DNA from: Bradyrhizobium sp. Ce-3
GTDB taxonomy: Bacteria; Pseudomonadota; Alphaproteobacteria; Rhizobiales; Xanthobacteraceae
DNA length: 64,000 bases
Assembly (NCBI RefSeq): GCF_022835695.1
Contig: NZ_BQUV01000008.1
Location: forward strand, 372,001 to 436,000
Direction of reading: 5' to 3'
The notes beneath the pieces are model-generated. The model made no database searches, was not told the origin of the DNA, and saw only the letters and a list, made by a program, of their open reading frames with translations. This document shows, piece by piece, positions 18,765 through 27,375 of this stretch (the stretch's first letter is position 1; each line of letters begins with the position of its first letter). The translations under genes and the position numbers were made by a program.

Positions 18765-21083
18765 ATGCTTAGCTATGACCAGCCGATCAACCGGGCCAAG
18801 CCGGAGCCGCGCCGGGCTGCAATCCCGGCCGGCTTCAACGTGCTCGAGCTGATCCGGCTGCTGTGGGAGCGCAAGGTCGCGATCGTCTCGGCCGCGCTGC
18901 TCTGCGCCTGCATCGCGGTTGCGATCGGCAAGAGCCTGACGCCCAAATACACCGCGGGCGCCCAGCTCTATGTTGACCCGCGCGAGCTGCAGCTGGTCGA
19001 ACGCGAGCTGACGCCGCGCGCGCAAGACGTCTCCGGCCTCTCGATGGTGGTCGAGAGCCAGTCGCGCCTGATCACCTCCAACAACGTGCTGCTGCAGGTG
19101 ATCCGCGACACCAACCTGGTCAAGGATCCCGAGTTCGGCGGCGGCGCCGCGAGCCGGGGCCTGCTCGCTTCGCTGCTCGGCCTGATCGGCATCGAGCCGC
19201 GGCAGACTGCCGAGCAGCAACAGCAGATCGAGATGAACACGCTCGATACGCTCAACCGCCACATCAACGTCAAGAAGACCGACCGCACCTTCATCGTCGA
19301 CATCGATGTGTGGTCGCACGATCCGGTCAAGGCGGCGATGCTCGCCAATGCGATCGCCAAGGCTTATCTCACCGAATCCAAGCAGTCGCAGGCCGAAGCG
19401 GCGCGGCGCGCCACCCGCGACCTGTCCGGCCGGCTGAAGGAGTTGCAGCAGCGCCTGCGCAACGCCGAGGAGACGCTCGCGACCTACAAGGCGCAAAACA
19501 ATTTCGTCGGCTCGCAGGACAATCTGCTCACCGACCAGCAGCTCTCGGTCGGCAACCAGCGGCTCGCCGCGGCACGCGCGCTGACGCTCGATGCCCAGGC
19601 CAAGTACGACCAGATCGAGGCCAGCCGCAAAGGGGCGATGGACCCGGGCGCGATGTCCGAAGCGCTGCAGTCGCCGACCATCGCCAATCTGCGCTCGCAA
19701 TACGCCGATGCGAAGAAGCGGCAGGCGGAATTGCAGGGCGAGCTCGGTCCCCGCCATCCGGCGTTGCGTCAGATCGAGCAGCAGGTCGAAGATCTGCGCC
19801 GCACCATCAAGGAAGAGATCGACCGTGTCGCGCTGTCGGCGAAGAACGATCTGACCCGGGCGCGCGACTATGAGACGTCGCTCAACAAGGCGCTGGACGT
19901 GCAGAAGCACCAGAGCGTGCAGATGAGCCAAGCCTCGGTGCGCTTGCGCGAGCTCGAGCGCGAGGTCGACGCCAGCCGCGACGTCTACCAGTCCTTCCTC
20001 AAGCGCTCGCGCGAGACCGAGGAGCAGGAGAGCCTCAACACCTCGAGCGCGCGGGTAATCGGCGATGCCACGATCCCGCAGCAGCGCACCTTCCCGCCGG
20101 CGATGAGCCTGCTCGCGATGATCGGCTTCATGTTCGGCGGGCTCGCCGCGGCGGGCTGGATCGTTGCCGCCAGCCAGCTGGCGCCGGGCGCGGGTCCAAT
20201 CCGTCCGAATATCCAGCCGAAACAGGACGACACCGTGGAACGGCAGCCCGTGATCGCCAAGGCGAAGCCACCCGTGCAGCCGCCGCCTGCGATCCAGCCG
20301 GCCGCCGGCATCATCGACAGGCCAGTGATTGACAAGCCGCTGATCGCCGAGCTGCAGGAATCCGACGTCATGCGCACGCTGGGCGGAATCCTGACCGGCG
20401 ACGGTCCCGCCGACGTCACGCGGTTCGGCTGGCCGACACTGCGCACCAGTTCGGCGCTCGGGCCGTTCTCCAACACGATGCGGCAGATCCATGCCGCGCT
20501 GGCGACGGGGGCCGCGGCCAAGGCCGTTCCCGTGCTGGCCGTGATCGGCACGGCGGACGATCCCGATCGCAGCATCGTCGCGCTCAACATCGCGCTGGTC
20601 GCCGCGCGCGATGGCGCCCGGGTCCTGCTGATCGACGCGGACCCCACCGTCCACGCCTTGACCGACAGGATCGGGCATCCGGTCCAGAGCAAGCCAAGCC
20701 GGCTCGACTGGCTCACCATCGGCAGCAAGGCATCCCGCGCCATCAATACGGCAAACGGCATCGCGATCCTGCCGGCGATCACCGGCAATCCGGCCAGGGC
20801 CAGTGAAGCGATCCAGAAGGCGGTCGCGCAGGCGCGCTCCGCCGGCGGTCATGACCTCGTGATCCTGGACGGGCCACCGATGCCGTGGAGTGCGGATGAA
20901 CGCCGGCTGTTCGACGTGACTGACGGGCTGATCGCGGCGCTGCCGGTGGATCGCGACATCAACGCGTCGATGGAGGACATCATCACCGCACTCGGCGGCG
21001 CCGAACGCAAGCTCGCCGGTGTTGTTCTCAACGAACTCCGATCCACCGTCGCCAATCAGCGGCACGACAAGCAGTATGCCTGA
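18765..21083 (+). CDS. Wzc/GumC-like polysaccharide co-polymerase with degenerate P-loop domain
   Basis: 772 residues from the ATG at 18765, with GGAAG upstream. The order is cytoplasmic tail, first membrane segment (38-56), Wzz domain, a long coiled-coil-rich periplasmic region (about 190-430), second membrane segment (447-470), a proline-rich linker, then a BY-kinase-like ATPase domain (about 590-760). The Walker A is broken: G595 to S603 reads GTADDPDRS, where G and K are replaced by D601 and R602. Walker A' (LLIDADP) and Walker B (LVILDGPP) remain. The C-terminus has no tyrosine cluster. It probably sets chain length without tyrosine autophosphorylation. Confidence 0.9.
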   Translation: MLSYDQPINRAKPEPRRAAIPAGFNVLELIRLLWERKVAIVSAALLCACIAVAIGKSLTPKYTAGAQLYVDPRELQLVERELTPRAQDVSGLSMVVESQSRLITSNNVLLQVIRDTNLVKDPEFGGGAASRGLLASLLGLIGIEPRQTAEQQQQIEMNTLDTLNRHINVKKTDRTFIVDIDVWSHDPVKAAMLANAIAKAYLTESKQSQAEAARRATRDLSGRLKELQQRLRNAEETLATYKAQNNFVGSQDNLLTDQQLSVGNQRLAAARALTLDAQAKYDQIEASRKGAMDPGAMSEALQSPTIANLRSQYADAKKRQAELQGELGPRHPALRQIEQQVEDLRRTIKEEIDRVALSAKNDLTRARDYETSLNKALDVQKHQSVQMSQASVRLRELEREVDASRDVYQSFLKRSRETEEQESLNTSSARVIGDATIPQQRTFPPAMSLLAMIGFMFGGLAAAGWIVAASQLAPGAGPIRPNIQPKQDDTVERQPVIAKAKPPVQPPPAIQPAAGIIDRPVIDKPLIAELQESDVMRTLGGILTGDGPADVTRFGWPTLRTSSALGPFSNTMRQIHAALATGAAAKAVPVLAVIGTADDPDRSIVALNIALVAARDGARVLLIDADPTVHALTDRIGHPVQSKPSRLDWLTIGSKASRAINTANGIAILPAITGNPARASEAIQKAVAQARSAGGHDLVILDGPPMPWSADERRLFDVTDGLIAALPVDRDINASMEDIITALGGAERKLAGVVLNELRSTVANQRHDKQYA

Positions 21084-21147
21084 GCGGCGCGCTGCCGCGC
21101 CGGCGCGTGCGCGGCTGACGGGACCGCACTCATGAATTGATCATCCA

Positions 21148-22254
21148 ATGGCCCGGCTATCGATCCCCGCCGTCTTCGCCGCAGCTTCGATTCTGCTGTC
21201 GGGCACCGCACGGGCGTGCCCCGCCCTGATCGACGGCGTTGCCGCGGATCGGCTCAACGCGCTGTCACGCGGCGTCAATGCCGACGGCTGGATCGCCGAT
21301 CCGCGGTCGGCACCGCCCCGCAGCCTGCTGCTCGAACTGCGCAAGGCCGGCTTGACCCACATCCGGCTGCCGGTACCCGCCGACTTCGTCATGCCGCGCT
21401 TCGCCACCAAGGCGGAGATCGACGGCCGCCTGCAAACCGTCGATACCGCGCTGAAGACCCTGCTCGCGCTCGGCTATGCCGTATCGATCGACCTGCATTC
21501 AGGCGAGCAATTCAACGCCCTGCACAAGGACGATCCGCCCGGCGCGATGATCGAAATGAAGAGCGCCTGGACCGGGCTCGCGCGAGTCATGCAGCGCCAT
21601 CCCTCCGATCGCGTCTTTGCGGAACTTCTGAACGAGCCGGATGTCGACGCTGCGCAATGGCAGAGCGAGGTCCGGGAGCTGGCCGGCTTCATCCGCCGGC
21701 AGCTTCCGCAGACCACGCTGATCACGGGCCCGGTCAACTGGCAGCGCGCGGACTCGCTACCTGGCTTCACGCCGCTCGACGATCCCAACGTCGTCTATGC
21801 CATTCATTTCTACGATCCGATGGTGTTCACCCATCAGGCCCATTGGGATCCGAATGAGCCGCTGCACGACGTCACCGGATTGCCCTATCCGATCCGCGCC
21901 GACGATCCCGGGGTCTTGCAGTTGCGCGAGCAGCTCACCGCGCTCGACAAACGCAAGGCGCAGGCGATGGTCGACCGCGCCATCCCCGACCGCGGCATCG
22001 ACAAATGGCTGGAACCCGCGGCCGTGTGGCAGCAACAATATTCGCGTCCGATCATCATCAATGAATTCGGCGTGCTGAAGGCCGGCGCCCCGCGCGACAG
22101 CCGGCTGCGCTGGCTCGGCGGCGTCACCGCCTACGCCCGGCAACAATGCTGGGGCTGGACCCATTGGGAGCTGTCGCAGGGCTTTGGCCTCACCGACGCC
22201 GTCACCGGCAAGGTCGACCGCGCGGCGCTGCGGGCGCTGCTCGGGACGCGCTAA
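21148..22254 (+). CDS. Secreted GH5-family endoglucanase-like hydrolase
   Basis: 368 residues with a signal peptide (about 1-23, cut after ARA). GH5 signatures are present: acid/base E163 in AELLNEPD, H220 and Y222 in HFYDP, and nucleophile E306 in IINEFGV, followed by a tryptophan-rich GWTHWELS. It hydrolyses beta-glycosidic bonds in the periplasm or outside the cell. Like cellulases in bacterial cellulose loci, it may edit the polymer made by this locus, which is inference. There is no clear ribosome binding site. It follows the Wzc-like gene by 64 bases. Confidence 0.88.
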   Translation: MARLSIPAVFAAASILLSGTARACPALIDGVAADRLNALSRGVNADGWIADPRSAPPRSLLLELRKAGLTHIRLPVPADFVMPRFATKAEIDGRLQTVDTALKTLLALGYAVSIDLHSGEQFNALHKDDPPGAMIEMKSAWTGLARVMQRHPSDRVFAELLNEPDVDAAQWQSEVRELAGFIRRQLPQTTLITGPVNWQRADSLPGFTPLDDPNVVYAIHFYDPMVFTHQAHWDPNEPLHDVTGLPYPIRADDPGVLQLREQLTALDKRKAQAMVDRAIPDRGIDKWLEPAAVWQQQYSRPIIINEFGVLKAGAPRDSRLRWLGGVTAYARQQCWGWTHWELSQGFGLTDAVTGKVDRAALRALLGTR

Positions 22255-22301
22255 GCCGACCTGCTTAACCCGTTCTTACACAATGAGCGGCTAGATCGGC
22301 G

Positions 22302-23861
22302 ATGGGTGTGGTAGGCCCATACTTCCGGTCACTTAGGTCAGAGCCTGTGCGAGCAGACGCAGACATAGCCCCCCCGGCCCTGTTGCCTGGCGACTTGATC
22401 CCTGCACTCGCCATCGCGGTGGCATCGATCGCGTTCGCGCCGATCATGCAGGCAGCCAATGCCGGGGTCGCGGTCGCCGTCGAGAGCCTGATCGGCTGCG
22501 CCATCGTGCTCGCGGCGCCGGCCTATGCGCCGTCGATCGCCATCTTCATTATCTTCTTCCAGAATCTGTTCGTCTCGATCCTGTCGTCGTATGTGGCGGG
22601 CGAGCAGGAGATGGAGTTCGTCAAGGGCTACAACTTCCTCGTCTGCGCGGTGATGTGGCTGGTCACGCTGGCGCTCTATGCGCTGCGCGATCGCGCACAT
22701 TCACCCGAGATCGACCGGATCATGAAGTGGGGGTTGATCACGCTCGCGGTCGTGACGGCGTACTTCCTGCTCGGCGCCACACAGGATGCGCGCCCGGCGC
22801 TCGTCTACCTGCGCAACATCGCGCTGCCGCTGTTCCTGTTTCAGCTGTCGCTGCTGACAGCGGCAACCTTCGAGATCCGCATCACGCCGTTTCTGGTGAC
22901 CATTGCGGCGCTCCTGATCGTCTGCGGATATGTCGAACTGCTGTTCCGCGATTTCTGGCTCGATATCACCAACGGCTACACGTTCTGGGGGTTCGACGAA
23001 CTCAAGGCGACGCGGACCGGAGCCTGGGAAGCCGACATGCGCGCGACCGGCAACGTGCCGGTAGATCTGATCGACCGCTTCCGCTTCAGCTTTCTCAACA
23101 GCCCGTTGTTCGAGGATCTCGGCCTGTCGTCGTTGCTGCGCATCTTCGGGCCAAACATGAGCCCGATCAGCTTCGGTTACGGCATTGCCTTCTCGATCCT
23201 GTTCCTGTTCTCGGTCGGCTATCGCTGGCTGGCCCTGGCTGCGATACCGCTGCTGGTTCTATGCAGCGTAAAGGGCGCGCTCATCCTGGTCATCTTCGTG
23301 GCGCTGGCCTGGACGTCGACCTGGCTGCTTGGCGCGGTCGTCACCCTCGTCGCCGGGCTCGTCGCGCTGGTGCTGTATGTCATCATCGCCATTCATATCG
23401 GGCTGCAGATCGGCGACTTTCACGTGATCGGCTTCATGGGGGGCTGGAACGGCTTCTTGCAGAACCCGCTCGGCCGCGGATTGGGCGTCGGCGGCAATTT
23501 CGGCGAAGGCTATTTTTCGATCGACTGGAGTGCCGCACAACAGGCCGGCACTGTCGAGGGCGCGGTGGAAAGCGCGGTCGGCGTCCTGCTCTACCAGATG
23601 GGCATCGGGTCACTGGTGCCGCTGGGCTTCTTCCTGGCGATGGCGCTGAAGGCATGGCGCCTCTACGCGTCCTCCGGAATACTCACCCAAGGGCTCGCCG
23701 CGTTCGGCACGATCGTCATCGTCGTCAACGGCATCTTCCAGGAGGAAGCCCTGTTCGCCCCGCCCGCGCTCGGACTGATGCTGTGCCTGACCGGGCTTGT
23801 GATCGGCCATCACCTGCGTACCCAGATCAACGATCGCGCCGTTGGCGATCGCGATCGCTAG
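22302..23861 (+). CDS. O-antigen polymerase-like membrane protein
   Basis: 519 residues with about 11 to 13 membrane segments and a large central periplasmic loop (about 230-290). The glycine-rich segment NPLGRGLGVGGNFGEGY and the following acidic stretch resemble Wzy repeat-unit polymerases. It is the second polymerase-like protein of the locus, beside the Wzy_C protein at 9401-10726. The ATG at 22302 has a poor ribosome binding site, so an alternative start slightly downstream is possible. It is convergent with the acyltransferase gene. Confidence 0.75.
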   Translation: MGVVGPYFRSLRSEPVRADADIAPPALLPGDLIPALAIAVASIAFAPIMQAANAGVAVAVESLIGCAIVLAAPAYAPSIAIFIIFFQNLFVSILSSYVAGEQEMEFVKGYNFLVCAVMWLVTLALYALRDRAHSPEIDRIMKWGLITLAVVTAYFLLGATQDARPALVYLRNIALPLFLFQLSLLTAATFEIRITPFLVTIAALLIVCGYVELLFRDFWLDITNGYTFWGFDELKATRTGAWEADMRATGNVPVDLIDRFRFSFLNSPLFEDLGLSSLLRIFGPNMSPISFGYGIAFSILFLFSVGYRWLALAAIPLLVLCSVKGALILVIFVALAWTSTWLLGAVVTLVAGLVALVLYVIIAIHIGLQIGDFHVIGFMGGWNGFLQNPLGRGLGVGGNFGEGYFSIDWSAAQQAGTVEGAVESAVGVLLYQMGIGSLVPLGFFLAMALKAWRLYASSGILTQGLAAFGTIVIVVNGIFQEEALFAPPALGLMLCLTGLVIGHHLRTQINDRAVGDRDR

Positions 23862-23913
23862 CAGGTCGTCTCCGGCGGCAGGCAGGCGGCCGGCGTGGTT
23901 GTCGGGGCCGCCA

Positions 23914-25029
23914 TTACGTTTCTGCAGTGTCTCGCCAAACTGTCGGGCGCACCGGCTGCATTCTAACGGCCGGCTCGGCCCGTGCTGCGGGGCGACGGAC
24001 GAACCGCTTCGCTACCGTCCGGCCGACTTCAATCAGCGGCTTTTCGACGATGCGATGGAGCACATAGGCGACTGCGATCGCGGTCGGGTAGCACAGGACA
24101 AAATTTGTCAGCCAGGACGTCGGCAGGTGCAACTTCGCCAATGCCAGCAGAACCACATTCATGACCAGAACATGGGTGAGATAGACCGCATAGGTCAGGC
24201 GGCCCGCCGCAGTGAGCGGGGGCAAGGAAAGCATCCGGCTGAGCCAGCCCCCTTCTCCCAGCCACAGATTTCCGATCAGACCTGCCGCGAAGAAGGCGAC
24301 GCCGACGTTCCACATGAACGGATGGGGCCAGGCCAGCGAACACAGATAGGCGCCCGCAATTCCAGCCAGCGCGAGGTAGGCCGTCCGCTTCGATCGGAGC
24401 AGGCTTGTCAGGCTGCCCGATTGCGAAGCGGCCACAGCCAAGGCTGCGCCAAAGCTCAGCCCGGCATAGCCGCGGATCAGAAGTTCCGGATTTTGCCCCA
24501 GCCAGATCAGCGACACAATGGCGCCCACCAGCGCGGCGCCGGCGATAGCGCGCGAATCCCACAACGCCACCATGATGAACGGCCAGATGATGTAGAATTT
24601 TTCCTCGATCCCCAGCGTCCAGGAATGGCCGAACAGCGTTCCGGTTTCCTGATGCATGTATTCGCCGTTGAACGTCGCGAGCCAGGGCAGGCCGTCACGA
24701 AAATTGACGACCTCCTCGCCATTTCCCATCAGGAGCTTGAGCGTCAGCGCCGCCAGGCCGTAGAGGATGACGGTGAGCGCATAGAGCGGTACGATGCGAA
24801 AGACACGGCGGGTATAGTATGAAGCGAGCTTCGACGCCTTGCCTTCAATGGTATCGTGAAGCAGCAACCAGGTAATCAGCCACCCGCTCAGGGCAAAGAA
24901 GATATCGACACCGACCGAGCCGTTGATGAACCACAGCGTACCCGGGACATGGTTCGCCACGGTGAACAGGATGCAGATCGCGCGAACCCCGTCGAGTTCC
25001 GGTCGATAGGACGTGCTTGTTTGGGGCAT
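23914..25029 (-). CDS. Acyltransferase-3 family (OafA-like) membrane O-acyltransferase
   Basis: 371 residues with about ten membrane segments. The family start RPELDGVRAICILFTVANH and FFALSGWLITWLL are clear, as is GHSWTLGIEEKFYIIWP. Such proteins move acetyl or succinyl groups across the membrane onto polysaccharide sugars. Its place at the right edge of the locus makes the local glycan the likely target. The ATG at 25029 lacks a good ribosome binding site. It lacks the fused periplasmic SGNH domain of longer OafA proteins. Confidence 0.9.
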   Translation of the reverse strand: MPQTSTSYRPELDGVRAICILFTVANHVPGTLWFINGSVGVDIFFALSGWLITWLLLHDTIEGKASKLASYYTRRVFRIVPLYALTVILYGLAALTLKLLMGNGEEVVNFRDGLPWLATFNGEYMHQETGTLFGHSWTLGIEEKFYIIWPFIMVALWDSRAIAGAALVGAIVSLIWLGQNPELLIRGYAGLSFGAALAVAASQSGSLTSLLRSKRTAYLALAGIAGAYLCSLAWPHPFMWNVGVAFFAAGLIGNLWLGEGGWLSRMLSLPPLTAAGRLTYAVYLTHVLVMNVVLLALAKLHLPTSWLTNFVLCYPTAIAVAYVLHRIVEKPLIEVGRTVAKRFVRRPAARAEPAVRMQPVRPTVWRDTAET

Positions 25030-25382
25030 GGTTGTTGTTTAGCTCCGCCTCGGCGTTCGGATTGGCGGAGCCCGCTCGGCGAACCTGCAGTTCTTCAGGT
25101 TCCCGCGTCCGCAGCGCAATGCTTGTCGGCAGGTCGTTGAAGGCACGCAAATGCCGACCAGCTTCTCAACTGGAGAAGAATATTCGGGTCGGCATCTGGA
25201 TGCGAAGAGAGCAGCATTTGACGCTGCACGCCATCCCCCGGCGCGGCAGACTTCCTGTTTACCTTAAGCGTTAATTGTATTGATCGTGGACCCGACGAAA
25301 GTCGGAGTGTCGCAACGAAAGCCGACGTCGTCTGGCCAGCCGGCGGCCCCATCGGCCGCCGGGCTCGTTCGCGAAGACGCCG
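25030..25382. other. Intergenic region with hairpins downstream of DUF1080 gene
   Basis: 353 bases between two leftward genes. It contains the strong hairpin at 25338-25365 and a small CCGAC-GAAA-GTCGG hairpin (25292-25305). The AT-rich stretch 25257-25280 is a possible promoter for the acyltransferase gene. No small ORF is supported. Confidence 0.45.
25338..25365 (-). terminator. Hairpin after DUF1080 gene
   Basis: AGCCGGCGGCC pairs with GGCCGCCGGGCT with one bulged base. It lies 17 bases beyond the stop of the leftward DUF1080 gene. There is no clear T-tract on that strand, so termination efficiency is uncertain. Confidence 0.5.
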
Positions 25383-25988
25383 TCAGAGCGGCTTGATCTG
25401 CACCTTGCGGAACTTGACCACGCCAGACCCATACTGGAGCGCGATATAGCCGTTGGCGTGCTTGGAGTCCTGGGCGTCGACGGTCTTCTGGCCGTTCAGT
25501 GTCACGACGAAATGGGGCCCGTGCGCCGTGATCTCGTAGACGTTCCACTTGCCGGCCGCCTTCGGCATCGGATCGACCTTGCCGACATCGACGATGGCGC
25601 CGGTGCCGTAGGTCGGGTCCGGCCGCTTGTCGAAGATGTTGACTTCGTAGCAGACCTTGGAGTCGATCACCTTGTTGCCTTCGCAGCGGATGAACACGCC
25701 GCTGTTGGCGTCCTCGTCGGTCCAGAACTCGGCGCGGATCTGGAAGTCCTTGTATTGGGTCTTGCTGACGAGATAGGAGAGGTCCTTGCCGTCGAGCTTG
25801 TCGGCGACCAGCGCGCCGTCCTTCATTTCCCAATTGGCCTTGCCGACCTCGTCCCAGTCGCCCTTCTTGGAGCTGTCGAGCAGCGTGACCCAGCCGTCAT
25901 CGCTCGATGCGGCAGTGGGAAATTGCAGCGCGGCCGCACCGATCACGAGTCCGGCCGCCAGTATCGACAGATGCTTCTTCAAGGTCAT
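25383..25988 (-). CDS. DUF1080 (3-keto-disaccharide hydrolase domain) secreted protein
   Basis: About 200 residues with a signal peptide (LSILAAGLVIGAAALQFPTAAS). The remaining domain, with WTDEDANSGVFIRCEG, DPTYGTGAI and VTLNGQKTVD, is a concanavalin-like DUF1080 jelly roll. Such proteins bind or hydrolyse sugars. The start is ambiguous. The ATG at 25988 sits directly against GGGAGG, while a TTG at 25982 has the ideal six-base spacing and gives 199 instead of 201 residues. Its role outside the polysaccharide locus is unknown. Confidence 0.82.
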   Translation of the reverse strand: MTLKKHLSILAAGLVIGAAALQFPTAASSDDGWVTLLDSSKKGDWDEVGKANWEMKDGALVADKLDGKDLSYLVSKTQYKDFQIRAEFWTDEDANSGVFIRCEGNKVIDSKVCYEVNIFDKRPDPTYGTGAIVDVGKVDPMPKAAGKWNVYEITAHGPHFVVTLNGQKTVDAQDSKHANGYIALQYGSGVVKFRKVQIKPL

Positions 25989-26194
25989 CCTCCCGTTTTT
26001 GGTTGGCGCGCAACCTATCATCGTCTGCAGCGGCGTAAATCGTTTTTCATGTTGCAACTGCGTTGTGTCACGCACCGTTGTCGCAATCTTGAGGTCAGAC
26101 ATGCACGGAGGCGTCTTGCCCCGCGCAAGCGAGGGCGATTAGCATCGTGCGACATACGGGCGCTGCAGTCGCCCGAGCAATCCGGAGCATACCG

Positions 26195-26665
26195 ATGACG
26201 GCGTCGAACCGACCTTGGCGATACCTGACGTTGGCGCTGGCCCTTGCCGGCATGCTGAGCGTCAGCTCCGCGGCCGAGCTCAATCCGGCCGCCGTCACCT
26301 ACAAGCTACCGGACCAGATTCCCTGGAGCCCGGTCGACGCGCGCGGCGCGCAGAATGCGGTCGTGGTCGGCGATCCCTCGAAGCCGGGCTTCTACATGGT
26401 CTACACCAAATGGACCAAGGGCAATCACTTCAGCCGCCCGCACTTCCATCCCAACGACCGCTATATCGTCGTGCTCAAGGGCACCTGGTGGGTCGGCTCG
26501 GGGCCGAAGTTCGATCCCGATCACGGCACCGTGGCGATGCCGGCCGGAAGCTTCGTGACCCATTTCGGCAAGCAGGTGCATTGGGACGGCGCCAAGGACG
26601 AGGACGCCGTGCTGCTGATCATGGGCGAAGGCCCGGCCACCGCGACCGAGGTGGAGCAGAAGTAG
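26195..26665 (+). CDS. Secreted small cupin-domain protein
   Basis: 156 residues from the ATG at 26195 (GGAG seven bases upstream). The signal peptide ends near SVSSAAE. A single cupin follows: FSRPHFHPNDRYIVVLKGTWWVG holds two of the metal-binding histidines and FVTHFGKQVHWDG holds the other. It is probably a periplasmic metal-binding beta-barrel, and the substrate is unknown. It is divergent from the DUF1080 gene across about 200 bases and precedes the DUF2171 gene. Confidence 0.82.
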   Translation: MTASNRPWRYLTLALALAGMLSVSSAAELNPAAVTYKLPDQIPWSPVDARGAQNAVVVGDPSKPGFYMVYTKWTKGNHFSRPHFHPNDRYIVVLKGTWWVGSGPKFDPDHGTVAMPAGSFVTHFGKQVHWDGAKDEDAVLLIMGEGPATATEVEQK

Positions 26666-26737
26666 CCGGAAGCGGCTAGCAACCTTTGCATCCACCCAGC
26701 GTTTCATCCCCTCATCATCATGACGAGGAGAGAACGC

Positions 26738-26977
26738 ATGGCAACAGCAGCCGACATTCGGGAACATATGGACGTGATCTCGTCGGACAAGAAAACGGTC
26801 GGCAAGGTCGACCACATGGAAGGCGCCGACAAGATCAAGCTGACCAGGCAAAGCTCGCCCGACGGCCAGCACCACCATTTCATTCCGCTGTCCTGGGTCG
26901 ACCATGTCGACCAGCATGTCCACCTCAACAAATCGGGCTCCGACGTCACGGCGCATTGGCAGCACGGCCGTCAATAG
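26738..26977 (+). CDS. DUF2171 family small protein
   Basis: 79 residues from the ATG at 26738, with GAGGAG upstream. It has the DUF2171 pattern: IREHMDVISSDKKTVGKVDH, then HHFIPLSWVDHVDQHVHLNK. The fold is PRC-barrel-like. Its function is not established, but such small proteins are often stress-induced in soil alphaproteobacteria. It is histidine-rich. Confidence 0.8.
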   Translation: MATAADIREHMDVISSDKKTVGKVDHMEGADKIKLTRQSSPDGQHHHFIPLSWVDHVDQHVHLNKSGSDVTAHWQHGRQ

Positions 26978-27033
26978 CCGCGTTGCGCGGGGTCCGGGCG
27001 ATGCTATCATCTCGGCCTCGAGGAAGGCTTTCG

Positions 27034-27375
27034 ATGCATCCCGCCGCCAAGCTGCAATTTGCCCGCATCGCCGACGAGTTCGCGCGCTGGCGCGCCATTC
27101 CCGAAGCGGAACGGCCGCCGGCGCCGGCGTGGTGGTGGGGGCCGGCCTTCGAGATGCGCGATGCCGCCGAGCTGCTGCCGTCGGCCTTGAGCCGTCAGCT
27201 CCGCCTGCCCGACGGCGCGAGCTTCGCCGAAGGCACCCGCGTGCTGCGCCGGACGCTGGCCGGCCAGACCACGCCGCCCTGGCCTTATGATTTCTCGCGC
27301 AAGGTCGCATCGACCGATTCAGACGTTCGCGACCTGCCGGTGCAGCCGTCAGACGACAGCGCGTTTCCGCCCTAG
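27034..27375 (+). CDS. Conserved hypothetical protein
   Basis: 113 residues from the ATG at 27034, with GAGGAAGG six bases upstream. I do not recognise a domain. It is rich in alanine, arginine and tryptophan (APAWWWGPAFEM) and has no signal peptide or membrane segment. Its last 27 bases overlap the end of the convergent GGDEF-EAL gene. The good ribosome binding site and normal codon use support it as real. Confidence 0.65.
   Translation: MHPAAKLQFARIADEFARWRAIPEAERPPAPAWWWGPAFEMRDAAELLPSALSRQLRLPDGASFAEGTRVLRRTLAGQTTPPWPYDFSRKVASTDSDVRDLPVQPSDDSAFPP

Noticed and set aside
18657-21065. An 802-residue reverse-strand open frame opposite the Wzc-like gene
   Set aside because: High-GC codon shadow; the forward frame has clear Wzz and ATPase-like domains.
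22262-22300. A second CtrA box before the polymerase-like gene
   Set aside because: TTAACCCGTTCTTAC has the right spacing but the second half-site is TTAC, so it is too weak to call.
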